Part shown: piece by piece, positions 16,725-24,764 of the stretch
Layout: the number at the start of each line of letters is the position of its first letter
Numbering within the stretch: position 1 is the stretch's first letter
DNA from: Gp1-AA122 sp035631655
Lineage (GTDB): Bacteria; Acidobacteriota; Terriglobia; Terriglobales; Acidobacteriaceae
Length of the DNA stretch: 64,000 nt
Assembly (NCBI GenBank): GCA_035631655.1
Contig: DASQIH010000108.1
Coordinates: 62,001 to 126,000, forward strand
Reading direction: 5' to 3'
Translations under genes and position numbers: made by a program
The notes under the pieces: model-generated
What the model saw: the letters and a program-made list of their open reading frames with translations, nothing else
Told to the model about the DNA's origin: nothing
Database searches by the model: none

Positions 16725-17323
16725 CCACCTCCATCCTTGCATTGCCGGCTGTTAGCGCGCTCGGTACTCCCGTCAAAAAGAAGCGAGTTCTGCTCGTGGA
16801 TACGAGCCGGGCCAAACGAGACATGCGCGCCGAAACCATGAGACGGCTCGGCATGGAGGTCGACTGCGCCGCCGACATCAGCGAAGCACGTTGTTGGTGG
16901 AGGCCCGATCTGTACAACCTGGTGCTGTTCCACGTCGAAACCGAGCTGCCTCCTCTGCACAAGTTCTGCGACGACATTCGCGCCGCCACGCCAGCTCAGC
17001 AAATCGCCTTCCTGGTCGGCAAGCCCAAGTATCTGGCTGCTTTTCCGAATGGCGGCGGTTCCGTCCCACAGGACGAAGACTCAGTTCCGTCGTCGGACGC
17101 GGCTGCAGCGCCTTCCATCCCTATTTCAAGAACTGCGCCACAACACTGGGGAATTCTGGAGGCCTGCCGGCGAATCTCGGCCGTGCGTTCAGTCACCGAT
17201 GCCCGCTCCCGCGCGCTGCGGGACAGACCGTTGCCGGTCCGAGATTCAGACAGCCGCGAACGCAAGCTCATCCCACCCGAACTGGAAGCCGTTGCTGAAC
17301 TATTCAGAGAGGAAACGCAATGA
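16721..17323 (+). CDS. Degenerate response-regulator receiver protein
   Basis: 200 residues. Residues 21-105 follow the receiver fold (KKRVLLVDTSRAKRDMRAET, then MEVDCAADISEA, DLYNLVLFHVE, IAFLVGKPKYL). Only one of the two acidic residues remains (D27), and the phospho-acceptor position is H71 instead of Asp, so phosphorylation is unlikely. The C-terminal 95 residues are low-complexity and end ELEAVAELFREETQ. The gene overlaps its upstream neighbour by ATGA and its downstream RRM gene by ATGA (17320-17323), so the three products are probably made together in similar amounts. A role as a protein-protein module for the RRM protein is inference. Confidence 0.75.
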   Translation: MTTSILALPAVSALGTPVKKKRVLLVDTSRAKRDMRAETMRRLGMEVDCAADISEARCWWRPDLYNLVLFHVETELPPLHKFCDDIRAATPAQQIAFLVGKPKYLAAFPNGGGSVPQDEDSVPSSDAAAAPSIPISRTAPQHWGILEACRRISAVRSVTDARSRALRDRPLPVRDSDSRERKLIPPELEAVAELFREETQ

Positions 17324-17670
17324 AGAACCTTTATGTAGGCAATCTACCCCACAGTACGACCGAAGCGGAACTGCGCACCATCTTTCAGGAACACGGCGCG
17401 GTGGAGAGAGTAAACATCGTCACCGATCGTGAAACCGGACGCGCGCGGGGCTTCGCGTTCGTGGAAATGACGAATGCCAGCGAAGCCGACAAGGCAATCG
17501 CCGCGTTGGACGGAAAGGAACTCGGGGGACGCGCGCTGAAAATCAACGAGGCCAAGCCGAAGGCCGACCGGCCCAGGGACGGTGGACAGCGGTTTGGTGG
17601 CGGGGGAGGAGGCCGTGGCCGGGATGACTACCGTGGCCACGCGCGCCAGCCCCGCGAACCGCGCTGGTAG
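17320..17670 (+). CDS. RRM-type RNA-binding protein
   Basis: A 116-residue protein with one RNA recognition motif (residues 1-80) and a Gly/Arg-rich tail. RNP2 is LYVGNL (4-9) and RNP1 is RGFAFVEM (43-50), with the aromatic RNA-stacking residues present. The tail GGGGGGRGRDDYRGHARQPR resembles glycine-rich RNA-binding proteins of cyanobacteria and plants, several of which are cold-induced. Translation is coupled to the receiver gene by ATGA. A fourth gene encoding a charged small protein follows after 93 bases. Likely an RNA chaperone or mRNA-binding protein. Confidence 0.93.
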   Translation: MKNLYVGNLPHSTTEAELRTIFQEHGAVERVNIVTDRETGRARGFAFVEMTNASEADKAIAALDGKELGGRALKINEAKPKADRPRDGGQRFGGGGGGRGRDDYRGHARQPREPRW

Positions 17671-17763
17671 TTTCCTGGAATTCTCCCGAATTCTCTGAGT
17701 GCAGCATCTTGCCGCCTGACGAGAATTGGTGTCCGCAGGTGACCAAGAGATTGGAGGACTTCA

Positions 17764-18000
17764 ATGCCAAGAGGCCGATCGACATTTACCAAGCGTCAGA
17801 AAGAACAAGCACGTCAGCAGAAGCAGCGAGAAAAAGCGCAACGCCGGAGCGAGCGCAAAGAAGCGAAATCGGAACAGCCGGCGGACGAAATGCGTGAATT
17901 ACGCGAACAAGCCGAAGCCCAGGCCGCTTTGTTTCGAGTCGGATCCGACGAAGGCAGTTCTGCCGACGTCCCCACCCACCACCAGGAAGTCGACGAGTAG
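17764..18000 (+). CDS. Small highly charged coiled-coil protein, 78 aa
   Basis: Reads MPRGRSTFTKRQKEQARQQK and continues as a Lys/Arg/Gln/Glu helix to about residue 57, then a short acidic tail ending HHQEVDE. The ATG has TTGGAGGA upstream at good spacing. The helical, strongly basic N-terminal half suggests nucleic-acid or ribosome binding; the acidic tail may be self-shielding. It is the last gene of the RRM set, and the stop is 5 bases before a 10-bp perfect hairpin. Function unknown. The recurrence of KRQKEQARQQKQREK-type proteins near RRM genes could be checked by search. Confidence 0.75.
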   Translation: MPRGRSTFTKRQKEQARQQKQREKAQRRSERKEAKSEQPADEMRELREQAEAQAALFRVGSDEGSSADVPTHHQEVDE

Positions 18001-18005
18001 AAGCC

Positions 18006-18029
18006 ATGCGCCAGAGATTTCTGGCGCAT
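18006..18029. terminator. Perfect hairpin between convergent genes
   Basis: ATGCGCCAGA (18006-18015) pairs with TCTGGCGCAT (18020-18029) around a GATT loop. It lies between the stops of the small charged-protein gene and the DEAD-box gene. No T-run on either side, so terminator function is likely but not certain. Confidence 0.6.
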
Positions 18030-18040
18030 CGTGAACCGCT

Positions 18041-19231
18041 TTATACAAATACCTCGCCCGGCAGCGCCGTTAATGTGCGCGAGACGAGAGTGTTCTGTAC
18101 CGGCCGTTGCGGCACCCCTGAACGCTCGACCTGCTTGCGTTCCATCCGTAACTGCAGAGTGCGCTCAATATTTCGCAGGTCCATAGTCTCGGCAGCGGTG
18201 ACGATCGTGGAAGCGCGTCCTTGAGAGCCGGCGCGTCCTGTGCGCCCGACCCGGTGTATGAAATCCTCGGCCATCTTGGGGAGGTCGTAGTTGATCACAT
18301 GGGCTACGTCGTCCACGTGCAAGCCGCGAGCCGCTATGTCAGTGGCCACCAGCACCTGGAATCGGCCTTGCTGGAAGCCGCTCAAGGCTCCATTACGCTG
18401 TGATTGCGAGCGGTCGCCGTGAATCATGGCGGCATTGAAGCCGTCCCGCACCAGTTCTTTGGCCAGCCGCTCCGTACCACGCTTGGTGCGCGCGAAGATC
18501 AAGGTCTGCCCTTTTTCCGCATACAGCAGTTGCCGGAGAGTATCCAGTTTCTCGCCGGGGCGTACTTCATATGCCTTGAGCAGTACGCTCTCGGCGGGCT
18601 TGAGAACTGAACCCACAGCGACCCGTACGGGATCGTTCATGTAATCATTCACGAGCCGGGCGACGGATTGCTCCATTGTTGCGGAGAAGCACAGTGTCTG
18701 CCGCTTCCTGGGAAGTATCGCCAGAATGCGCTGGATGGCTGGCAGAAAGCCCATGTCCAGCATCCGGTCAGCTTCGTCGAGCACCAGAATTTTTATCTGG
18801 CGCAGGTCAACGAGTTTCCTTCCGATGAAGTCCTGAAGCCTTCCCGGCGTGGCAATTATCAGGCGGGAGCCAGCACGGAGAGATGCGATCTGCGTCTTCT
18901 CCGATAGGCCGCCGACAACGAGGGCCGCTCTGGGCATGCCTTTGCTGCGCAGTTGCTCGTATTGCTCGTGGACCTGCATCGCAAGTTCACGGGTTGGGAG
19001 CAACACCAGGGCGCTTGGCTGCCGCGATGGTTCGCGATTCAGCATCTCGATCAATGGAATCAGGAACGCCAGTGTCTTTCCCGTGCCGGTCTGGGCAGTG
19101 CCGATTACGTCTTGGCCGTCGAGCGCAGGAGCGATTGCCCGCGCCTGGATAGGTGTCAGGTTAATGAATTGAGCTGTCGCGAGCTTCCGCTGCAAGGCAG
19201 AAGACAAGGGCAGTTCCGAAAATGTGGTCAT
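18041..19231 (-). CDS. rhlE: DEAD-box RNA helicase, RhlE-like
   Basis: A 396-residue ATP-dependent RNA helicase with a minimal tail. Motifs in order: Q motif (FINLTPIQARAIAPALDGQD), I AQTGTGKT, Ia PTRELA, GG, Ib TPGR, II DEAD, III SAT, IV IFARTK, V ATDIAARGLHVDDV, VI HRVGRTGRAG. Enzymes of this type unwind short duplexes during ribosome assembly, mRNA decay and cold adaptation. The ATG at 19231 gives the usual FSELPLSSALQRKL start. It converges on the RRM gene set; with cspA nearby, the segment is an RNA-remodelling neighbourhood. Confidence 0.94.
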   Translation of the reverse strand: MTTFSELPLSSALQRKLATAQFINLTPIQARAIAPALDGQDVIGTAQTGTGKTLAFLIPLIEMLNREPSRQPSALVLLPTRELAMQVHEQYEQLRSKGMPRAALVVGGLSEKTQIASLRAGSRLIIATPGRLQDFIGRKLVDLRQIKILVLDEADRMLDMGFLPAIQRILAILPRKRQTLCFSATMEQSVARLVNDYMNDPVRVAVGSVLKPAESVLLKAYEVRPGEKLDTLRQLLYAEKGQTLIFARTKRGTERLAKELVRDGFNAAMIHGDRSQSQRNGALSGFQQGRFQVLVATDIAARGLHVDDVAHVINYDLPKMAEDFIHRVGRTGRAGSQGRASTIVTAAETMDLRNIERTLQLRMERKQVERSGVPQRPVQNTLVSRTLTALPGEVFV

Positions 19232-20052
19232 TCGAATAGTTTCTTTCTAGAGGGCTTGCTGTAACTCAGACCTGCGTCAAGAGTGGCCATGCCGCTCGCA
19301 TGTTTAGATTTGGCGCTGAATTAAACGGCGGGCAGGAAAGGCGGAGATGAATCTGGTCTAGAGAGTGACCACCGCGTGACGAGCAAACCGTGGAAAGCGT
19401 CCACAAACATTATAACAGAAACGAAGGGCGATGAATTTACTTGAACGGGCAGGACCGGGCAGGACGAAGATTGGATTCGGGGGGAAGTCCTGCCCGTTGT
19501 GGGGGAGAGCGCCCACGTTGATTTTTGGGGATCGGAACCCGGGCCGGTTCAGTCGGACTTCTTTTTCAGCGATAGAGAAGGGTGGAGGTTCGGCTGAGCG
19601 CTGTGAACCTTACTCCCTGTCATGAATGATGTCAAGCGGAAAATTTGGGGGTGCCGGATGTAGGAATCTGGCTCTCGGGGGTGGTGTCGGACGTAGTTGC
19701 GCTCTCCGTCCGTTAGGGCCCGCCCTCCACTCCGCCGGGCGACGGCGCCTGCTTCTGGCGATGACAGGCAAAACCTAGACTCCTCGCTTCCTACCGGATG
19801 ACAACGAAGTTGTGGTCTGAGCTTCTTGTCGATTAAATTTTTTTGACCCCGCCAGCATTTTTCCGGCTCCCAGATTCCCTTATTCAACAAGCCGGGTCGA
19901 TGCCACCTGCCCAAGTGGAACGCACGGCCGGAGAAGGGAGAAAGACCTTTATGAACCTCTTTGCGACGGACGGGTGGAGGGATTCTTCGAGTCCGATGGT
20001 TGCCACGAGGGAGCGGCAGCCAATCGAAATCCTCAGCCCGAAAAGAGACCAG
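19232..20052. other. Gene-poor region with inverted repeat
   Basis: 820 bases without a supportable gene. A perfect 12-bp inverted repeat AACGGGCAGGAC (19444-19455) / GTCCTGCCCGTT (19487-19498) is present, with an extra CGGGCAGGAC copy at 19456-19465. The plus-strand open frame from 19843 runs into the pilin-like gene, but its first 70 residues show no domain. Confidence 0.6.
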
Positions 20053-20442
20053 ATGAAGAGGCAAAAGGCTTTCTCCCTGCTTCAACTACTCATCGAGTTG
20101 GCGATGACGGTATTCATCGCCGGGATCGTAGTTCCGAGCCTTATCCGATCGCATGTTGCCACCAAAGAGGCCTTGGCGGCGGGTTCTCTCCATACAATCA
20201 AGCTCGCCGGAGTTACGCTGTTGTTCAGCTACGAGAACATCGTGGTGGCTATCCTGGGTGTGCTCGTCGGTGGAGCAGCGGGATTGGTTGTCGAAACGGA
20301 GCGTCCAATAGTCTGGCTTCGCCATCTCTGCAGCGTATTGCGCGGTTGCCTGGGAGGTTTAAGGTTTGGGGATGATGCGGCACGCGTACTGAGAAAAGAA
20401 GACGGTGGGACGAAGAATGCACGCGTCGTTTGGGAAAATTAA
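20053..20442 (+). pseudogene. Pilin-like N-terminus fused to LGDxAR tail
   Basis: 129 codons. Residues 1-55 (MKRQKAFSLLQLLIELAMTV, IVVPSLIRSHVATKEALAAG, SLHTIKLAGVTL) follow type IV pilin N-termini of Acidobacteria position by position. The prepilin peptidase site is degenerate, with A-F instead of G-F, and the conserved Glu5 is Gln. A second hydrophobic segment (IVVAILGVLVGGAAGLVV) then interrupts the pilin. The end FGDDAARVLRKEDGG...NARVVWEN is the tail seen in the 14209 gene. The reading frame is open, so it could be expressed, but the mixture of parts suggests a decayed recombinant. A longer in-frame start at 19843 exists. Confidence 0.55.
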
Positions 20443-20521
20443 GCGGGAGATTTGGCGTTGGCCAATCCCGCGTTTGCAAAGAACGCAAAGCTGAGCCACC
20501 CGCCCGCGGCGAGCGGCGCCT

Positions 20522-20631
20522 GTGGGATTCACCAAAGCCCTAGAACCGATTCCCTTGGGCGACACGGCGCGTGTGCGGAAATTAAAGAGCACGCGGCGAT
20601 GAAGAAGGCCAGAGTCGTCTGCAAAGATTGA
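20522..20631 (+). pseudogene. Frameshifted remnant of LGDxAR-tail small protein
   Basis: In one frame FTKALEPIPLGDTARVRKLK is read, matching the KASELIPLGDAAR segment of the 14209 protein. A frame change near 20598 is needed to read MKKARVVCKD and a stop, which match its end. The copy therefore carries a frameshift and lacks its N-terminus. It lies 80 bases after the pilin-headed copy. Confidence 0.65.
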
Positions 20632-20910
20632 CGACCATCAGTCGAATCGCTGGATTGAGAAATTTCGACTCTTGCTTGGCCGCCGTTTCGACTCGCCGAT
20701 TGAACCAAGCCCATTCCGTGAATGCCCGAATGGCCAGGGTACCCCTCCCCCTACTCCGGTAGCTAAAGCTCTGAAAAGAAAAGCTCGCGGTTGAGTCGTG
20801 ATTAGGAATGGGTAGCAAATCCCCTGAATCCAGGGGATTTAGAGGAAACCTATCAGAAAACACAGGGTTTAGCAGCGAACTGACGGTTGGTTCGTGAGTT
20901 GGCAGTGTAA

Positions 20911-21160
20911 AGGCGGCAGGAGGCCAGGAATTGTCAAAGAGATCCGGAGGCGCGACGAATGAAGATGCCCAACGGGGGATTTAACCCGGCGGTCAATGTG
21001 CAGTTGGCGAGCGACACCCAGAGCCGCGCGATCGTGGGCGTGGAGGTGACGCAGGAAGGCTCTGACAGCATAGGGTTGAGCGTACCGATGCGGCAGCAGG
21101 TGGAGGAACGGGCGGGACAAGCGGTCGAGCAACACTTGCTGGACGGCGGGTACATGCGGA
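20911..21160 (+). mobile_element. Transposase remnant (IS1182-like central segment)
   Basis: An open segment reads DPEARRMKMPNGGFNPAVNV, QLASDTQSRAIVGVEVTQEG and HLLDGGY. This matches the central DDE region of IS1182-type transposases, where DPEARxMKMxxGGFxPAYNVQ and VDGGY are typical. Only about 80 codons remain: a stop lies upstream at 20908 and similarity ends after GGYMRKE near 21160. No terminal inverted repeats were found. It abuts a truncated minus-strand gene. Confidence 0.75.
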
Positions 21161-21164
21161 AAGA

Positions 21165-21347
21165 GCGCTGCACGCGGGCAGCGGCATCAGCAGGCAGCGC
21201 CTGACCTTGAAACACGACGATGACCGAGTAGGGAATGTTGCGAGCTTCCTGGGTTGCGGCAAGCACTGTCAGGGTAAAGAAGCAAACCGCGCACAAGCCG
21301 CCGGCTATCCAGAGCATGCGACGAGAAATACTGGGGTATGATTTCAT
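21165..21347 (-). pseudogene. 5' fragment of an exported/membrane protein gene
   Basis: ATG at 21347 with AGGAG upstream, then MKSYPSISRRMLWIAGGLCA and CFFTLTVLAATQEARNIPYS, a clear signal sequence or membrane anchor. After about 60 codons (VFQGQALPADAAARVQ) the frame enters the antisense of the transposase remnant. The gene appears to have lost its 3' part at that junction. Family not recognised. Confidence 0.6.
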
Positions 21348-21763
21348 GGCTTCTCCTAGATTGGGTGTGTGAAATTGGAGTCGTTGCCGTCGCGGGCACC
21401 CGGGATGATGCTTTAGACGTACGTGCACCACCAACGCCTCACCTCATAAGAGAGACTGCTTTCGACACCTGGGGTATGAGACGGGGCTCGACTGGCTGTT
21501 GATAGTATCCACCGGAATCCCGCATGGCAAGAGGGTTTTCGCCGATTTGTGACGAATCCCTGTGCGAGCGGAGCGAGTCGAACGGATCTTGCGTGTGCGA
21601 CTGCGTCGATTGTGCGCAAGAGAATTCTTCGATGAGCCGGCGCTCTCCTCAGGATGAGGACATTGAGTAGGATTGCCGCGGTGCTTCTTCTTTTTTCTTC
21701 CCCTGTTTCAGGGCGATGGTGACGGACTTCTGTTGGACGTGGCTCAATAATTTACGGACCGAT
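21348..21763. other. Intergenic, nothing recognised
   Basis: 416 bases between the truncated gene and the end of the kinase gene. Open frames here are short and without family motifs, and no repeat of the window's families was found. Confidence 0.5.
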
Positions 21764-24424
21764 TCAGGGCAGCTGCAGATCGAGAGCATAAATTTCCTGG
21801 GTGCTTTGGTCACGCATAAGCAGAGGAGCATCGTCCGGCCCCAACCCCAGCCAGGAGGCCCAAGGGTCTGAACCTCGGGGCACATCTTTCACGCTTTCCA
21901 GCCGCTGCAGTGGCCCGCCCTGCACGCTCACCCGGACGATGTCGTCTCCCTGGCTGTAATCTTCCAGGTAAACGTAGCGACTGTCATGGGACCAACTGTT
22001 ATAGGCGAAGGTAGCTTGCGCCAGTTGCGACCATTTCCGGGAGGCGAAGTCGTACAGCATCAACTTCTTGGAGTCCGCAGTCAACGCCACCAGATAGCGT
22101 CCATCCGGCGATACCCGCGGGCTGAAAAGGCCCTGGGAGCCCGGCACGGACGAGATTTGCCGTGTGTCCAAGTTCAGAATCTCAATCCCCGACTCGGATG
22201 AATTGGCGTATTGCAGCCACGGCATATGGCCGTATACCAACGACTTGCCGTCGGGCATCCAGGTGAGGTCGCTCTCGTTCACCTCCTCCTTGGTCAACGG
22301 CTGCGGGGTGCCTCCCTGGGAGGAGATCAGGTACAGCTTCCACGGCTGGCCCGGTTGTGCAGCCATGAAGGCGATCTGTTTGCCATCGGGCGACCAGTGC
22401 GGCAGATGCACCTGCAGAGGAGGATAGGTGAGCTGCGCGCGCTCGCTGTCATCCAGCTTACGGCGCCACAGGGTGTGGTCGGGATAACTTACATAGGTGA
22501 GCCACTGTCCGTCGCGGGTGAAGTCCAGTTCGCCGGCGGATATACCACTCAGATAGGGCAGAAAGTGACGCGCATTCTGATCGTAGCGCTGCAGCTCAAA
22601 TCGCAACTGCTGTCCCACTACGAACAGCTTCTTGCCATCGTTGCCGGGGACAGGAGAGAGAAAAGCCAGCGGCCCGGCCGTCAACTGCTGCGGAAGATTG
22701 CTGCGCCCGCTCAGCAGCGAGCCCGTTTCCGCCAGCGCCCATATGTCATGGCTGCTGCCCCGCGAGCTTTCAAAAAAGAAATATCTGCCATCGCGCGTCC
22801 AGTTTCCACAACACTCTTGCGAAGGCTGGTTCCATCCCGCGGGAAACACGGGACGAAGTCCCTTGCCGTCAGCCTGCACTTCCCACAACGCGGAAATGTT
22901 GTTCTCAGCATCTTGCAGCGTGAAGCGAATCCAGTGGCCGTCGGAAGAGAAACGTAAGTCCATGGCAGCACCGTGGAGCGTGGTCAGCTTGCGTGCCTGA
23001 CTGCCGTCCGCGCGGATCGCGTACAGGTCGGAACCGTTGCCATACACAATGTACTGGCCATCGGGCGTCCAGGTGGCGGCGTGGGCAAGCACATTGCCCA
23101 CCCGGCGCGGCGATCCTGCCGGAATGGGCAGTTGGTACAGTGGCGTCTCGGTTTGGGTGCCGCCCGCTTCGCTGGCTATCAGCAGCGCCGAATGATCGGG
23201 CGAGATGTCATAAATCTCGGTGCTGGCAAGAGGCGTCGCCAGGGGGGCGCTCTCCCCGCCCGCCGTTGATACCTGCTGCAGCAGGAACTGCCCGCCTTTC
23301 TCTTCGGCAAAATAGATGCGCGCGCCGTCAGTAACCAGCGAGGACTTGGGCAGGGCGTCGCTGGTTAATTGCAGCGAGGACAGTACCCGTGCGGGCGTGG
23401 CGGGCGACCGCAACCATAGGGTCAGGGCCACGGCGGCCGCCGCCACCGCAATGGCGCCCAGAACCATCATTCGCATGGAAAGTGCTCGTCCTGGGGACGG
23501 CGCCGGCGTTCGCGCCCAGGCCCCCGGCGGTCCTGATTCCAGGTCCCGCTTCAGCCGTTTCAGGTCGGCGCGCACTTCCGCCGCCGACTGGTAGCGCAAG
23601 TCGCGATCCTTTTCCAACGCCTTGTTGATGATACGTTCCAGTTCTGGCGGCAGCTCAGGGTTCAATTGTGCGGGCGACGGCGGCGTATGGTGCAGGATAG
23701 CGTCGAACGTCGCCATCGCGGTCTGGCCTCCAAAGGGCAGTCGGGCGGTACCCATCAGATACAACACCACGCCCAGGGAGAAAACGTCGCTGCGCGCGTC
23801 CAGATCTTTGCTCAGCGCTTGCTCCGGCGACATGTAGCTCACCGTGCCCAGAGTCAAGCCGCGGTCGTCAGGCTCCCGTCTTATCGCGGACAGCGCCAAG
23901 GTGGGCGCATCGACGGCTTGCGCCAGGCGACGCTCCAGCAGGGGTTTGGCCACTCCGAAGTCCAGCAGCTTGATCGGACCGTGCTGGAGCAGAAAGATGT
24001 TCCCCGGCTTGATATCGCGGTGCAGAACGCCTTTCCTGTGGGCGGCATCGAGCGCTTCCGCAATTTGGATACCCCAGTCCAGCACCTGCTCCAGAGCCAG
24101 TGGGCGGCCGCGCACGACTTCGCCCAGGGTCTTGCCTTCCAGCAACTCCATGGCGATGAAGGTCTGGCCGGCGGCTTCTTCAATCTCGTAAACCGTGCAG
24201 ATGTTGGGATGGTTCAAGGCCGAAGCGGCGCGCGCTTCCCAGCGAAAGCGATGCAGAGCCTGCGCGTCCTCGGCGAGGTCATCTGAAAGAAACTTGAGGG
24301 CCACATGCCGGCCCAGGGTGAGGTCTTCCGCTTCGTACACCACTCCCATCCCGCCGCCGCCCAGCTTGCGCAGCAGCCGGTAATGAGAAATCGTTTGGCC
24401 GATGTTCACGGTTGTGGCGGGCAT
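21764..24424 (-). CDS. Ser/Thr protein kinase with TolB-like beta-propeller
   Basis: An 886-residue membrane receptor-like kinase. Residues 14-275 are a Hanks-type kinase: GGGGMGVVYEAED (P-loop), VALKFL (Lys), VLHRDIKPGNIFLL (catalytic loop), LLDFGVAK (DFG), GTVSYMSPEQAL and DARSDVFSLGVVLY. A single membrane segment MMVLGAIAVAAAAVALTLWL lies near residues 318-340. The outer part has repeated PD40/WD40-like blades (SPDHSALLIAS, TPDGQYIVYGNG, SPDGKQIAFMA, MPDGKSLVYGH, SPDGRYLVALT), predicted to form a periplasmic sensor propeller. This architecture is abundant in Acidobacteria. Its ligand and target are unknown. It stands alone. Confidence 0.93.
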   Translation of the reverse strand: MPATTVNIGQTISHYRLLRKLGGGGMGVVYEAEDLTLGRHVALKFLSDDLAEDAQALHRFRWEARAASALNHPNICTVYEIEEAAGQTFIAMELLEGKTLGEVVRGRPLALEQVLDWGIQIAEALDAAHRKGVLHRDIKPGNIFLLQHGPIKLLDFGVAKPLLERRLAQAVDAPTLALSAIRREPDDRGLTLGTVSYMSPEQALSKDLDARSDVFSLGVVLYLMGTARLPFGGQTAMATFDAILHHTPPSPAQLNPELPPELERIINKALEKDRDLRYQSAAEVRADLKRLKRDLESGPPGAWARTPAPSPGRALSMRMMVLGAIAVAAAAVALTLWLRSPATPARVLSSLQLTSDALPKSSLVTDGARIYFAEEKGGQFLLQQVSTAGGESAPLATPLASTEIYDISPDHSALLIASEAGGTQTETPLYQLPIPAGSPRRVGNVLAHAATWTPDGQYIVYGNGSDLYAIRADGSQARKLTTLHGAAMDLRFSSDGHWIRFTLQDAENNISALWEVQADGKGLRPVFPAGWNQPSQECCGNWTRDGRYFFFESSRGSSHDIWALAETGSLLSGRSNLPQQLTAGPLAFLSPVPGNDGKKLFVVGQQLRFELQRYDQNARHFLPYLSGISAGELDFTRDGQWLTYVSYPDHTLWRRKLDDSERAQLTYPPLQVHLPHWSPDGKQIAFMAAQPGQPWKLYLISSQGGTPQPLTKEEVNESDLTWMPDGKSLVYGHMPWLQYANSSESGIEILNLDTRQISSVPGSQGLFSPRVSPDGRYLVALTADSKKLMLYDFASRKWSQLAQATFAYNSWSHDSRYVYLEDYSQGDDIVRVSVQGGPLQRLESVKDVPRGSDPWASWLGLGPDDAPLLMRDQSTQEIYALDLQLP

Positions 24425-24764
24425 TGCGCAGAAACCAGGGCCCAGGTGGAACAGCCCATTTGCGGAACTTGTCGATGGCTGAGTTTACCGCCACACGTAG
24501 TAAAAACCAAACTGCGTCTGCAGCAGCTTGAGGCGTTCGGGCAGGAAGTTTGGAGAGGTCCCGGGATAGCCTAGGAGGGGGAGGGTATCCCTGCCGGCTG
24601 TGGCCGCCGAGTAGCGAAGTGTCACCCCGCTTGGAATATCCGCTTCCACGCCGATTGCAACTTGCGCCAGATGCCGACGACGGTCTTCGATAGGACCAGA
24701 GACACTAACCACGCAACTCCTTCTTCATCTGGACCGCTACCGTTCATGAACGCAACGCAAATGC
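24425..24764. other. Intergenic, one weak open frame
   Basis: 340 bases upstream of the kinase. A minus-strand frame (24485-24712, ending TQFGFYYVWR) has no recognisable domain and is not called. A C-rich block GGAGGGGGAGGGTATCCCTG resembles, in reverse complement, CAGGGTACCCCTCCCCCT near 20738, suggesting another repeat family. Confidence 0.4.

Noticed and set aside
19843..20052. N-terminal extension of the pilin-like frame
   Set aside because: The 70 extra codons show no signal or domain and precede a pilin-type N-terminus that should be near the protein start.
24485..24712. Minus-strand frame of 75 codons between aminotransferase and kinase, ending FGFYYVWR
   Set aside because: No domain, no good ribosome-binding site and a GC-rich repeat-like block inside; treated as intergenic.
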